Counted from the stretch's first letter, positions 16,590 through 25,462 are shown. The stretch is 37,634 nt of DNA from Aliiruegeria lutimaris (GCF_900099935.1 NZ_FNEK01000051.1:1-37634); one strand, 5' to 3'. Notes: generated by a model not told the origin, from the letters alone. A program made the numbers and translations.

Positions 16590-16924
16590 ACCACGCCCTC
16601 CGGAAAGATATGCCCGGCCTCGCCAAGCGGCAGGGACTTGTCCCAGACGACCTCCTCAAGCCGTAGCTTGCGATAGAGATGCGGAAAAAGCTGGTCATTG
16701 CGCGACGGCTCCCACCGCAGCGCGTCGCCCATCGCGTCGCTGTCAAAGGCGACGAGAACGAGGTCGCTTTGCGCGGCGAAATGCTTCGCCGCAGTCTCGT
16801 CCACCTGCGCGGCAGTCGAGAAATGGATGAAACCGTCGGCCAGGTCCACCGGCGCGCCGGCCGTCTCGCCGGCATCACGGAAAGCCTCCCATTCGGGGCG
16901 GCGGAAGATCTTGAATATCAACAT
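16586..16924 (-). CDS. DUF952-family protein
   Basis: This 112-residue product matches the DUF952 layout: [30 protein letters not shown] (the conserved GFIH-S motif), a VLVAFD strand, [15 protein letters not shown], and the C-terminal [10 protein letters not shown]. The function is unknown; the fold is small and acidic. It overlaps pyrD by ATGA, a pairing common in this bacterial group. The ATG at 16924 is the first residue of the conserved fold; the frame is open further upstream but not conserved-looking. Confidence 0.88.
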   Translation of the reverse strand: MLIFKIFRRPEWEAFRDAGETAGAPVDLADGFIHFSTAAQVDETAAKHFAAQSDLVLVAFDSDAMGDALRWEPSRNDQLFPHLYRKLRLEEVVWDKSLPLGEAGHIFPEGVV

Positions 16925-17061
16925 GGCCGCGGTTTGCACCGCCGCGCCTTGGCGGTCAAGCGTTCCGCTTTCGTCTGGCGACCTCGGGTCAAGCAAATCG
17001 GGATTTGACGAAACCCGCTTTGACCGACACTCTGTGGCCAAAGCCAACTGGAGGGTTTCCA

Positions 17062-18636
17062 ATGATCAAACGCCTTTTCACCTCTGCCATTGCCCTAGCA
17101 GCCCTGTCTGGGGCGGCCTCGGCCGATTACACGCTGACGATTCTACACACGAACGACTTTCATGCGCGCTTCGAGCCGATCAGCAAATACGACTCGGGCT
17201 GCAGCACGGAGGACAATGCCGAGGGCAAGTGTTTCGGTGGCTCCGCGCGCCTGCTGACGGCGGTCGAGGAAGCGCGCGCCCGGGCAGAAAACCCCGTGCT
17301 CTTCGATGGCGGCGACCAGTTTCAGGGCACGCTTTTCTACACGTATTACAAGGGCAAGGCCGCGGCCGAGTTCATGAACAAGCTCGGATATGACGCCATG
17401 ACCGTGGGCAACCACGAATTCGACGATGGTCCCGAAGTGCTCCGCGGCTTCATGGACAGCGTCGACTTCCCGGTGCTGATGTCCAATGCCGATGTCGGCG
17501 CCGAACCGCTTCTGGCCGATGTGCTGCAGAAATCCACCGTGATCGAACGCAACGGCGAGAAGATCGGCCTGATCGGCCTGACGCCCGTCGACACGCCGGA
17601 GCTTGCCAGCCCGGGTTCCAATATCGTCTTCACCGAACCGGCCCAGGCCGTGCAGGGCGAGGTCGACAAGCTCACCGCCGAAGGGGTCAACAAGATCATC
17701 GTGCTGAGCCATTCGGGCTATGTCGTGGACAAGGCCGTGGCCGAGGCCACGACCGGCGTCGACGTGATCGTTGGCGGCCATTCCAACACCTACCTGTCGA
17801 ATGTCTCCGAAGATGCAAAGGGCCCCTATCCGACCATGATCGGCGACACCGCGATCGTACAGGCCTATGCCTATGGCAAGTTCCTGGGCGAACTGAAGGT
17901 CGTCTTCAATGACGACGGCAATGTGAAGGAAGCCGTAGGCGAACCGCTGATCATGGATGCTTCCGTCGCAGAGAACCCGGAAGCCGTTGCGCGCATTGCC
18001 GAACTGGCCAAGCCGCTGGTCGAGATCCGCGAAAAAGTCGTGGCCGAGGCAGCCGAGCCGATCATCGGCGACAAGGATGTCTGCCGGGTGCAGGAATGCG
18101 CCATGGGCAACCTCGTGGCCGACGCCATGCTGGACCGGGTGAAGGATCAGGGCGTGACCATCGCGCTGGCCAATTCCGGCGGCTTGCGGGCCTCGATCGA
18201 CGCGGGCGAAGTCACAATGGGCGAAGTGCTAACCGTGCTTCCCTTCCAGAACACGCTCTCCACCTTCGAGGTCTCCGGCCAGACGGTGATCGACGCGCTC
18301 GAAAACGGCGTGAGCCAGGTCGAGGAGATCAAGGGACGCTTCCCGCAGGTCGCCGGCCTCAAGTTCACCTGGGATCCGACGGTTGCACCGAACGAAGGGC
18401 GTATCCAGGAAGTGCTCGTGATGGATGGCGGCAACTGGGCGCCGATCGACCCGGCGGCGACCTACTACATGGTCTCCAACAACTTCATCCGCGGCGGCGG
18501 CGACGGCTACAGCATGTTCACCAATGCCGCCCATGCCTATGATTTCGGCCCCGACCTCGCCGACGTCACGGCCGAATATCTCGCCAAGGAAGCGCCTTAC
18601 AAACCCTATACCGATGGCCGTATCGCGACCAAGTAA
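17062..18636 (+). CDS. Periplasmic 5'-nucleotidase / metallophosphoesterase
   Basis: The 524-residue protein starts with a signal peptide (MIKRLFTSAIALAALSGAAS, cleavage likely after Ala21). The metallophosphoesterase domain has the metal ligands D32 and H34 (HTNDFH), D85 (FDGGDQFQGT), N117-H118 (VGNHEF), LSHSG and GGHSNTY. The 5'-nucleotidase C-terminal domain follows from about residue 345 (MGNLVADAMLDR, ALANSGGLRASIDAG, and the nucleoside-stacking region NNFIRGGGDGYSMF). It would remove phosphate from extracellular nucleotides so the nucleosides can be taken up, which fits the salvage genes in this window. A GGAGGG ribosome binding site precedes the ATG. Transcription probably ends in the repeat hairpin at about 18710. 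Confidence 0.93.
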   Translation: MIKRLFTSAIALAALSGAASADYTLTILHTNDFHARFEPISKYDSGCSTEDNAEGKCFGGSARLLTAVEEARARAENPVLFDGGDQFQGTLFYTYYKGKAAAEFMNKLGYDAMTVGNHEFDDGPEVLRGFMDSVDFPVLMSNADVGAEPLLADVLQKSTVIERNGEKIGLIGLTPVDTPELASPGSNIVFTEPAQAVQGEVDKLTAEGVNKIIVLSHSGYVVDKAVAEATTGVDVIVGGHSNTYLSNVSEDAKGPYPTMIGDTAIVQAYAYGKFLGELKVVFNDDGNVKEAVGEPLIMDASVAENPEAVARIAELAKPLVEIREKVVAEAAEPIIGDKDVCRVQECAMGNLVADAMLDRVKDQGVTIALANSGGLRASIDAGEVTMGEVLTVLPFQNTLSTFEVSGQTVIDALENGVSQVEEIKGRFPQVAGLKFTWDPTVAPNEGRIQEVLVMDGGNWAPIDPAATYYMVSNNFIRGGGDGYSMFTNAAHAYDFGPDLADVTAEYLAKEAPYKPYTDGRIATK

Positions 18637-18660
18637 TCGCCAATTCGGAAGGAGGACGCC

Positions 18661-18735
18661 TTTTCCTCTTTCCTGTAATATCCTCGGGGGGAGCGCCCCC
18701 GAGGCGCGCGGGGGGCAGACAGCCCCCCGTTTTTC
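18661..18735 (-). repeat. Dispersed G6/C6 hairpin repeat, copy 4 (inverted)
   Basis: On the minus strand the segment has the same order as copies 1-3: GGGGGGCTGTCTGCCCCCC, a GC-rich hairpin, then the GGATATTACAGG and AAAGAGGAAAA core. The top hairpin sequence GGGGGGCTGTCTGCCCCCC is identical to that of copy 3 at 30848-30866. It lies 24 bases after the 5'-nucleotidase stop codon. Confidence 0.75.
18710..18735 (+). terminator. Rho-independent terminator formed by the repeat, after the 5'-nucleotidase gene
   Basis: On the plus strand the GGGGGG...CCCCCC stem (18711-18716 with 18723-18728, loop with pairing C/G next to the stem) is followed by GTTTTTCG, the form of an intrinsic terminator. Confidence 0.7.
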
Positions 18736-18801
18736 GTTTCAAGGATTGGAGCGCGAAGCTGCGGCGGACGACCGTCAGGCTGTGAGCAAGGATCACTTCC
18801 G

Positions 18802-19032
18802 TCAATTCCGACAAGGAACCTTGCAGAACGGCCCTCCGAGCGGGCCGTCCTGAGCATAGGCGGCGCTGTAGGACCGCCCTTCATGGATACCGAAATTGGA
18901 AAAATGCTCAGCCGGGTCGACCCCGGCCGCGGCAAAATCCGGGTTGAGCAGAAGATAGGTGCCGGGAACGAAATCGTCGGGAAGCTGCGCCGGTTTCGCC
19001 TGCTGCGGGTTGGGGCGCTTTCTCGGTTTCAT
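18802..19032 (-). CDS. Possible small protein with an NPD...AGVDP.EHF..GI.EGR motif
   Basis: The 76-residue frame reads a basic start (MKPRKRPNPQQAKPAQLPDD), then TYLLLNPDFAAAGVDPAEHF and SNFGIHEGRSY. This resembles a short motif found repeatedly in bacterial cell-surface and glycosyltransferase-associated proteins (YL..NPDV..AG.DP..HY...G..EGR). The frame is complete with its own ATG, an ACAGG sequence just upstream and a stop, but it could also be a leftover of a longer gene. It lies alone between the 5'-nucleotidase terminator and the SRAP gene, on the opposite strand. Function unknown. Confidence 0.45.
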   Translation of the reverse strand: MKPRKRPNPQQAKPAQLPDDFVPGTYLLLNPDFAAAGVDPAEHFSNFGIHEGRSYSAAYAQDGPLGGPFCKVPCRN

Positions 19033-19201
19033 CCTGTTTCAGAACGTTCTCTGCTTTGCTTTTCGGGCATCCGATTTTCACCTCCGCACCGATTTCCGCA
19101 GACTGCACTTGGGAAACGGGAGCGCGACAATCTGCGCCCCGCCCCAAAAGGGCAGATCGACGCGTATTGCCTGGAACACACGCCCGTGTAAGCTCGGCGG
19201 C

Positions 19202-19873
19202 ATGTGTGGACGGCTTGTCAATCTCTTGCCGGTGGAGGCGATGGCACGGCTCTTCGATGCCGTGCCGTCGAACGACCTGCCGGAGGGCGAGCGCTACAAT
19301 GTTTGCCCGACAAACACGCTTGCCGTTGCGGTCTCCGATCAGGGAAACCGGCGGCTCAGGGCGATGCGTTGGGGCTTCCTGCCGCAATGGTACAAGGCGG
19401 TGAACGATGGCCCGCTGATCATCAATGCGCGCGCAGAGACGATCGCGGAAAAGCCCGCTTTTCGGGAAGCCGTCCGGCAGCGGCGCTGCCTGATCCCGGC
19501 CAATGGTTTCTATGAATGGACCAAGGGCGAGGATGGCGCCCGCCTGCCCTGGTATATCCGGCCGACAGGCGACGCGCCGATGGTGATGGCCGGGATCTGG
19601 CAGGATTGGGAGGCCAGTGGCGAGCGGTTGAGCAGCGTAGCCGTCGTCACCTGCGCGGCCGATGGCGGCATGGAAGCGCTGCATGACAGGATGCCCGTCA
19701 TCCTCGCTCCGCAGGACTGGCCGCTCTGGCTGGGCGAGGCCGGCCATGGCGCGGCCGTATTGATGAAACCGGCCCCGGAAGGGAGCTTGCGCTGGTACCG
19801 GGTCGACCCAAAGGTAAACTCGAATCGCGCGGCGGGCTCCGATCTGATCGAACCCTATGCAAGTCACACTTGA
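19202..19873 (+). CDS. SRAP-domain abasic-site processing protein (YedK/HMCES family)
   Basis: SRAP proteins form a covalent thiazolidine link between Cys2 and abasic sites in single-stranded DNA, protecting them from strand breakage. All four key residues are in the expected places in this 224-residue protein: Cys2 (MCGRLVN, exposed after Met removal), Asn75 in NARAET, Glu105 in NGFYEW and His161 in ALHDRMP. The start follows directly from the catalytic Cys2 requirement. It stands alone, 70 bases before the control region of the Nfn-Kor operon. Confidence 0.95.
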   Translation: MCGRLVNLLPVEAMARLFDAVPSNDLPEGERYNVCPTNTLAVAVSDQGNRRLRAMRWGFLPQWYKAVNDGPLIINARAETIAEKPAFREAVRQRRCLIPANGFYEWTKGEDGARLPWYIRPTGDAPMVMAGIWQDWEASGERLSSVAVVTCAADGGMEALHDRMPVILAPQDWPLWLGEAGHGAAVLMKPAPEGSLRWYRVDPKVNSNRAAGSDLIEPYASHT

Positions 19874-19942
19874 CCATATACTATTAATAATATCCGATAT
19901 TCTGCGACCAATTGTGCAACAGCCGCGAAAACGATTGTCAAT

Positions 19943-19956
19943 TTGATCCGGATCAA
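19943..19956. promoter_or_regulatory. FNR/FnrL-type binding site upstream of the Nfn-Kor operon
   Basis: TTGATCCGGATCAA is a perfect match to the FNR consensus TTGAT-N4-ATCAA. Its centre is about 39 bases before the expected start of transcription from a TGCATAGC extended -10-like element at 19974-19981, the geometry of a class II FNR-activated promoter. The first gene starts at 20070, leaving a leader of about 80 bases. The flanking 19874-19942 DNA is AT-rich compared with the surroundings. Confidence 0.82.
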
Positions 19957-20069
19957 GGCATAGAACCCCCGCCTGCATAGCGTCAGGCACGTCGAGTCCG
20001 GGTCTGGGCCGCACGCCGAAAGGCGCCCGACCCCGGCCTGGACCGCGCGAGCCAAGGAGGAGCACGCGC

Positions 20070-21017
20070 ATGTCCAGTAGCGACACGCATAAAAGCGCCG
20101 CGGCAGGTCTGCCGGGGCAAGAAGAAGCCACGCCAGGTGCGGAGACCGCCGCAGCGACGGGATTTCCCATCGTTGCGCGAACCGATTTTTCCAGGACCAC
20201 ATTCCTGCTGGAAGTCGAGCACCCACAGATGGCCAGGGCGGCCCGACCGGGGCAGTTCGTCATCGTCATGCTCGACGATCACGGCGAACGAATACCGCTG
20301 ACAATCGCCGATTTCGACCGTGAGAAGGGCACCATAACGCTGGTGATCCAGGCGGTCGGCAAGTCCAGCCGCGAGATGCAGTCCCGCTGCCAGGTGGGCG
20401 GCGCGCTGTTCGGCCTTGTCGGTCCGATGGGCATTCCGAGCGAAGTCTCGGACGCGAAGAAGGTGATCTGCGTTGGAGGCGGCCTCGGTGTCGCGCCGAT
20501 TTTCCCACAGGCCCGCGCCTTCAAGGAAGCGGGTGCGCATGTGATTGGCGTTGTGGGGTTCCGCAGCGCCAATTTGGTCTTTTGGGAAGAGAAATTCCGC
20601 TCTGTCTGCGACGAGTTCATCATCTGCACCGATGACGGCTCCGCCGGGATCAAGGGCTTGGTGACCCAGGGTATCGAGCAGGCGATTGCCGAGCATGGCG
20701 ACATTGACGAGGTGGTGGCCATCGGCCCGCCGATCATGATGCGCGCCTGTGCGGAAGCCACCCGCCCGCACAAGATCAAGACCATGGTGAGCCTCAACCC
20801 GATCATGGTGGATGGCACCGGAATGTGCGGCGGCTGCCGTGTCCGCGTTGGCGGAAAGGTGAAATTCGCCTGCGTGGATGGTCCGGATTTCGATGGTCAC
20901 GAAGTGGATTTCGACGACCTGATGGCGCGGCTGCAACGCTACCGGCCGCAGGAAGCCGAGGCGATGGAACAGTGGCTTGAGAACTGTCGGCGGTTGCAGG
21001 TCGAGGAGGTACGCTGA
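20070..21017 (+). CDS. NfnA-like FAD/[2Fe-2S] oxidoreductase subunit (dihydroorotate dehydrogenase electron-transfer-like)
   Basis: The 315-residue protein belongs to the ferredoxin-NADP reductase-like flavoproteins that form the small subunit of NfnAB/SudAB complexes. It has a FAD-binding segment (RIPLTIADFD, about 74-83), the NAD(P)-binding motif CVGGGLGVAPIFP (about 134-146) and a C-terminal iron-sulfur region with spacing D248-x4-C253-x2-C256-x11-C268. An Asp in the first ligand position is known for the [2Fe-2S] centre of Nfn small subunits. The N-terminus has about 30 extra Ala/Gly/Glu-rich residues. A GGAGGAG ribosome binding site supports the start. The stop overlaps the next start (TGATG). 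Confidence 0.9.
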   Translation: MSSSDTHKSAAAGLPGQEEATPGAETAAATGFPIVARTDFSRTTFLLEVEHPQMARAARPGQFVIVMLDDHGERIPLTIADFDREKGTITLVIQAVGKSSREMQSRCQVGGALFGLVGPMGIPSEVSDAKKVICVGGGLGVAPIFPQARAFKEAGAHVIGVVGFRSANLVFWEEKFRSVCDEFIICTDDGSAGIKGLVTQGIEQAIAEHGDIDEVVAIGPPIMMRACAEATRPHKIKTMVSLNPIMVDGTGMCGGCRVRVGGKVKFACVDGPDFDGHEVDFDDLMARLQRYRPQEAEAMEQWLENCRRLQVEEVR

Positions 21018-22525
21018 TGGCACGCAAGACAATCCGCTCCATTCCGCAGGAGCGCGCATTCATGCCTGTGCTCGATGCGCAGGAACGGGCGACGAATTTC
21101 GAAGAGGTCTCGCTCGGTTTCGACGAGGCAAATGCGCTGGTGGAATGCGAGCGCTGCCTGATCTGCCCCGAGCCGGCCTGCATTCCGGGCTGCCCGGTGG
21201 AGATCGACATCCCCGGCTTCATCTCCAAGATGCTGAAGAAGGATTATCACGGGGCCTGGGACACACTGACCGACTCGACCTTCCTGCCGGCCGTGTGCGG
21301 GCGGGTCTGTCCGCAGGAGGACCAGTGCGAGGGCGTTTGTGCGGTTGCCGTAAGCGGCGGTCTGGAGCCGGTCGCCATCGGCCGTCTGGAGCGCTGGCTC
21401 GGCGACATGGCAATCGAGAAGGGCTGGAAGAACGAAAGCCATATCGAACCCAACGAATACCGGATCGGCATTGTCGGCTCGGGCCCGGCGAGCATGGCCT
21501 GCGCGGCCGACCTCGCCAAGGCGGGCTGCAAGGTGACGGTATTCGAGGCGCTGCATGCGCCCGGAGGTGTGCTGCGCTACGGTATTCCAGAGTTCCGCCT
21601 GCCGAATTCGGTGGTGGACGCGGAGATTGGCAACCTTGAGAAACTTGGTGTCGAGATCCGCTGCAACACGCTGGTCGGGCGACTCTTTACCGTCGAGCAG
21701 ATGCTGGACGAGATGGGCTATGACGCTGTCTTCATCGGCACGGGCGCCGGGTATCCGTCCTTCATGGATATCCCGGGCGAGAACTTCAACGGGGTACTTT
21801 CCGCCAACGAGTTGCTGACGCGCTGCAACCTGATGCAGGCCGGCAAGTTCCCGAATTTCGACACGCCGCTGGAGATCGGCCGCAAAGTTGCCGTCATCGG
21901 CGCGGGGAACACGGCGATGGACGCCATGCGCGTTTCGAAACGTCTTGGCGCTGAAGAGGTCACCTGCGTCTACCGCCGGACCGAGGCAGAGTGCCCCGCA
22001 CGCCTGGAGGAACTTCACCACGCAATGGAAGAAGGGATCAACTTCCAGTGGCTGACGGCCCCGGTCGAGATCCTGGGCGACAGCAACAAAAACGTGCGCG
22101 CCATCCGGTGCCAGCGTATGGAACTGGGTGAGCCTGACGATTCCGGTCGCCGGCGTCCGGTTCCGATCCCGGGCAGCGAGTTCGAGTTCGAGGCCGACAC
22201 GGTGGTCTATGCCATCGGCACCGCGCCGAACCCGATCCTCGGCCAGACCTCGGATATCAAGCTCAACAAGTGGGGCTATATCGACACGGACGAAACCCTC
22301 GCCACCTCGTTGGCCGGTGTCTATGCCGGCGGCGATATCGTGACAGGCGCAGCGACCGTGATCCTGGCCATGGGTGCGGGCCGGCGCGCGGCGGCGAGCA
22401 TCCGCGACTACCTTGGCATCCGCGATTCCATGGTGGTGTACGAACCTGAGAACATGGGCTTCGAGAACACGCTTTTCGGCATTGATGCGGCCGAGAAGAA
22501 CTTCGTCCATGTGCGGCAGATCTGA
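21017..22525 (+). CDS. NfnB/GltD-like NADPH-dependent flavoprotein with two iron-sulfur clusters
   Basis: The 502-residue protein has the layout of glutamate synthase small chains and of the large subunit of NfnAB. N-terminal cysteines (C44, C47, C50, C55, C59 and C94, C98, C104, C108; CERCLICPEPACIPGCP and CGRVCPQEDQCEGVC) can hold two [4Fe-4S] clusters. FAD-binding motif: RIGIVGSGPASMACAADLAK (about 148). NADPH-binding motif: KVAVIGAGNTAMDAMR (about 288). C-terminal FAD motif: GVYAGGDIVTGAATVILAMG. There is no GltB partner in the window, and the gene is joined to an NfnA-like gene, so an Nfn-type NADH/NADPH/ferredoxin complex is the better reading than glutamate synthase. Confidence 0.9.
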   Translation: MARKTIRSIPQERAFMPVLDAQERATNFEEVSLGFDEANALVECERCLICPEPACIPGCPVEIDIPGFISKMLKKDYHGAWDTLTDSTFLPAVCGRVCPQEDQCEGVCAVAVSGGLEPVAIGRLERWLGDMAIEKGWKNESHIEPNEYRIGIVGSGPASMACAADLAKAGCKVTVFEALHAPGGVLRYGIPEFRLPNSVVDAEIGNLEKLGVEIRCNTLVGRLFTVEQMLDEMGYDAVFIGTGAGYPSFMDIPGENFNGVLSANELLTRCNLMQAGKFPNFDTPLEIGRKVAVIGAGNTAMDAMRVSKRLGAEEVTCVYRRTEAECPARLEELHHAMEEGINFQWLTAPVEILGDSNKNVRAIRCQRMELGEPDDSGRRRPVPIPGSEFEFEADTVVYAIGTAPNPILGQTSDIKLNKWGYIDTDETLATSLAGVYAGGDIVTGAATVILAMGAGRRAAASIRDYLGIRDSMVVYEPENMGFENTLFGIDAAEKNFVHVRQI

Positions 22526-22541
22526 AAGGCAGAGCAGGGCA

Positions 22542-24473
22542 ATGACAACGGAAGGCACACAGGTTTTTGCCGAGATCGCCGATCCAATGGACCGGGTTCC
22601 ACCGAAAGCCGGAAGACCGGCTGAGGTGATCGAGGAACATATCGTCGAGATCGTTTCGGACTCCGGTGAAGGCGCGCAGCGCTGCGGGCAGTCGCTGGCG
22701 TCGATCGCGGCGCGGATGGGCATGGGGATCTGGACGGTGGAGATCATCCCCGCCGAGATCCAGCCGCCGCACCGCTCCATCGCGGGTGCGTCGGGCAACC
22801 GGGTCCGCATGGCGGCCAAACCCGTCACCAATATCGGCGACGAAGCCGATCTGGTGGTGGCGTTCAACGAGCAGGTTCTGCTGAGCCGCCTGCGGGCAGG
22901 CGAAGTGAAGCCGGGCGCGACGATCCTGATGGAGAACGCCTGGGAGAATGATCTCAACCCCTCCATCGCGACGGCCTATGTGAAGGTCTGCGCCGAGGTG
23001 CGGGAAGCGGGCTACAATCTCATCGAAGTTCCGATGGAGAAGGAGTGTCAGAAATACGTGCCCGATCCGCGCAAGGGCAAGAACATGTTCGTGCTCGGCA
23101 TGCTCTGCGCGATCTATTCGCTCGATGCGGAAAAGGCGCGGGCACAGGTGCGCTATATCTTCGCCAAGAAGGACCAGCGCATCATCAATGCCAATATCGA
23201 GCTTCTCGATGCGGGCCGCGCATGGGCCGAGGCCAATCTCGACATCGCGTACACAATCCCCGCGCCGCCCGTGGCCGAAGAACAGGTAGTGATGAACGGC
23301 AACGCCGCGCTGGCGCTCGGCACCGTGGCTTCCGGCATGGAAGTCTGCGCGATGTATCCCATCACGCCGGCAACCTCGGCCAGCCATTACCTGTCGAGCA
23401 TCTTCGAAAAGGTCGGCTGCGTCGTACACCAGGCGGAAGACGAGATCTCGGCCTGTGCCTTTGCGATCGGCGCCTCCTATGCCGGCAAATGCGCGGTGAC
23501 GATCACCTCCGGGCCGGGCCTCTCGCTCAAGCAGGAGGCCATCGGGCTGGCCGTGATGTCCGAAATCCCGCTCGTCGTGATCGACGTGCAGCGCGGAGGG
23601 CCCTCGACCGGCCTGCCGACCAAGGTCGAGCAGGGGGACCTGATGTCCGCCATGTTCGGTACCCATGGCGACGCGCCAAAGGTGATCATGGCGGTTTCCT
23701 CCATCGAGGATTGCTTCCACTCTGTCATCACCGCCCGCAAGATCGCCGAGACCTTCAACATGGTCGTGGTGATCCTGTCGGACGCGGCGCTCGCAACCGC
23801 GCAGCAGCCCTACAAGCGGCCGAAATTCCGCGCCGACTGGCTCGCCCCGCCGGTGAACCAGAGCGCGGTGCCCGAGCATGCCCATCCTTATGACTGGGAC
23901 GAGCGCACCGGCATTGCCACGCGCTTCATCCCCGGCCAGCCGAACGGGATGCACTGCCTCACCGGACTTGCGCATGACCGCGACAGCCATGTCGCCTATG
24001 ACCCGCAGATCAACGAGGAAGGGTTGCTCAACCGCTCCCGCAAGCTCGCGGCCTTCCAGAAGACGCTGCGGCTGGAGCCGGTTCATGGAGGAGACGAGGG
24101 CGAATTGCTTCTTCTCGGCTGGGGTTCGACCCGCGGCGCGATCCAGGAAGCCGTCGACCGGCTGCGCGCCGAGGGGCACAAGGTCTCCTCGTTGCACCTG
24201 AAGTTCCTGCAGCCCATGGCCTCGGGCATCGACAAGGTGATGAAGCGGTTCGACCGCGTCATGACCATCGAGAACAACTGGAACGACCCGGTTTCGGACC
24301 CGCTGATCGACGAGAACAACCGTCGCTATTCGCATCTGGCGATGCTGCTCCGGTCGCGCTGGCTGGTCGATGTGGATTGCTGGGGCAACGCGCGCGGACA
24401 ACCGCTCAAACCCGGCGCAATCCATGACGCCGCCCTTGCCAAACTGGTTCAGGCACGAGGAGAAGAGCAATGA
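22542..24473 (+). CDS. korA: 2-oxoacid:ferredoxin oxidoreductase, fused gamma-alpha subunit (KorA-type)
   Basis: The 643-residue product joins a gamma domain (about 30-230) to an alpha domain (about 250-643), as in actinobacterial and denitrifier KorA. The alpha domain shows CAMYPITPATSASHYL (about 269-284), CAVTITSGPGLSLKQEAIGL and QRGGPSTGLPTKVEQGDL. Together with the beta subunit it oxidises a 2-oxoacid with CoA to the acyl-CoA and CO2, reducing ferredoxin. The C-terminal transketolase-like domain includes WGSTRGAIQEAVDRLRAEGH. 2-Oxoglutarate is the likely substrate from family membership, but residues do not prove it. The ATG at 22542 follows GAGCAGGG; the end overlaps korB by four bases. 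Confidence 0.92.
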   Translation: MTTEGTQVFAEIADPMDRVPPKAGRPAEVIEEHIVEIVSDSGEGAQRCGQSLASIAARMGMGIWTVEIIPAEIQPPHRSIAGASGNRVRMAAKPVTNIGDEADLVVAFNEQVLLSRLRAGEVKPGATILMENAWENDLNPSIATAYVKVCAEVREAGYNLIEVPMEKECQKYVPDPRKGKNMFVLGMLCAIYSLDAEKARAQVRYIFAKKDQRIINANIELLDAGRAWAEANLDIAYTIPAPPVAEEQVVMNGNAALALGTVASGMEVCAMYPITPATSASHYLSSIFEKVGCVVHQAEDEISACAFAIGASYAGKCAVTITSGPGLSLKQEAIGLAVMSEIPLVVIDVQRGGPSTGLPTKVEQGDLMSAMFGTHGDAPKVIMAVSSIEDCFHSVITARKIAETFNMVVVILSDAALATAQQPYKRPKFRADWLAPPVNQSAVPEHAHPYDWDERTGIATRFIPGQPNGMHCLTGLAHDRDSHVAYDPQINEEGLLNRSRKLAAFQKTLRLEPVHGGDEGELLLLGWGSTRGAIQEAVDRLRAEGHKVSSLHLKFLQPMASGIDKVMKRFDRVMTIENNWNDPVSDPLIDENNRRYSHLAMLLRSRWLVDVDCWGNARGQPLKPGAIHDAALAKLVQARGEEQ

Positions 24474-25456
24474 CTGCCACGATGAGCCAGTGCCTGGCCC
24501 AGATGGTACAGACCGACTACGCCATGAAGGACTACCAGAGCGAGATTGCCCCGCGCTGGTGCACGGGCTGCGGCGATACCGCGATCCTGACGGCGATGCA
24601 GCGGCTCTGCCGCGACGAGCAGCTTCCCCCGGAAAAGACGGTCTGCGTCTCCGGGATCGGCTGCGCCTCGCGACTGCCGCATTACATGAACGCCTACGGT
24701 TTCCACGGCATCCATGGCCGCGCATTGCCGATTGCCGAGGGGATCAAGATCCGCCGGCCGGACCTGAATGTCTTCGTCACCACCGGCGATGGCGACAACT
24801 GCTCCATTGGTGCGGCGCACTGGCTGCACGCGGTGCGCTACAACATGAACATGGTCGTCATGCTGCATGACAACCAGGTTTACGGGCTGACCAAGAAACA
24901 AGCCTCGCCGACCTCGCCCAAGGGGCTTTCGACCAACACGACGCCTGGCGGGGCGATGCTGAACCCGCTCAACCCGCTGACGGTGACGCTGGGTATCTCC
25001 AACGTCTCCTTCGTGGCCCAATGCGTCGACTGGATCCCGGACCTGCTCTACGAGACCCTGCAAATGGCCTATCGGCACAAGGGGTTCTCCTTTATCCGCA
25101 TCCTGCAACGGTGCCCGAACTTCATGGACCACCATTTCGACAACTGGATGCAGGACCCGGCGCGCACGCGGCTTCTGACCCATTCCAACGGGTTGCGCCT
25201 CAAGCCGGAAATCTCGCGCGTCTACAAGAACCAGGAAACGCACGACCCCCGCGACATGCCGCGGGCGCTGGCGCTGGCCGCGCTCAGTGACGAGGTGCCG
25301 GTGGGCGTGCTGTACCGAAACCCGGATGTGCCCTGCTATGACGAGCTGCGCGCAGGCGAGCGGCCGAGCACGCCGGCGCTGGTCGAAACCGTGCTCAACG
25401 AGGAATTCGACAAGGTCGGCATCTGGCCTGCCGAATCCGAGCAGGCCGAAAGGTAA
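24470..25456 (+). CDS. korB: 2-oxoacid:ferredoxin oxidoreductase, beta subunit (KorB-type)
   Basis: The 328-residue subunit binds thiamine diphosphate and one [4Fe-4S] cluster. Cluster ligands are probably C31 and C34 (RWCTGCGD), C65 (SGIGCASR) and C215 (LQRCPNF). The TPP motif is GDGDNCSIGAAHWLHAVRYN (about 106-125) ending at DNQVYGLTKKQASPTSPKG (134-152). The start overlaps korA by ATGA with AGGAG 7 bases upstream. Six bases separate it from the following gene. Confidence 0.93.
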   Translation: MTATMSQCLAQMVQTDYAMKDYQSEIAPRWCTGCGDTAILTAMQRLCRDEQLPPEKTVCVSGIGCASRLPHYMNAYGFHGIHGRALPIAEGIKIRRPDLNVFVTTGDGDNCSIGAAHWLHAVRYNMNMVVMLHDNQVYGLTKKQASPTSPKGLSTNTTPGGAMLNPLNPLTVTLGISNVSFVAQCVDWIPDLLYETLQMAYRHKGFSFIRILQRCPNFMDHHFDNWMQDPARTRLLTHSNGLRLKPEISRVYKNQETHDPRDMPRALALAALSDEVPVGVLYRNPDVPCYDELRAGERPSTPALVETVLNEEFDKVGIWPAESEQAER

Positions 25457-25462
25457 CGAGCC

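Noticed and set aside
16990-17030. Pho-box-like TTTGAC repeat in front of the 5'-nucleotidase gene
   Set aside because: The two TTTGAC words are about 15 bases apart, not 11 as in Pho boxes, and the intervening sequence does not fit.
21017-22525. Glutamate synthase small subunit (gltD) as the name for the NfnB-like gene
   Set aside because: The family is shared, but no large subunit is present and the gene is coupled to an NfnA-like partner and KorAB, so an Nfn-type role fits better.
20939-22966. Long minus-strand open frame (675 codons) opposite the NfnB-like gene
   Set aside because: Same reason: an antisense shadow of a well-recognised protein.
22263-24725. Very long open frame (820 codons) on the minus strand across korA
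   Set aside because: It is antisense to a gene with clear family motifs; the composition is Arg/His/Gly-rich and no motif is visible. High GC with codon bias leaves the antisense frame open.
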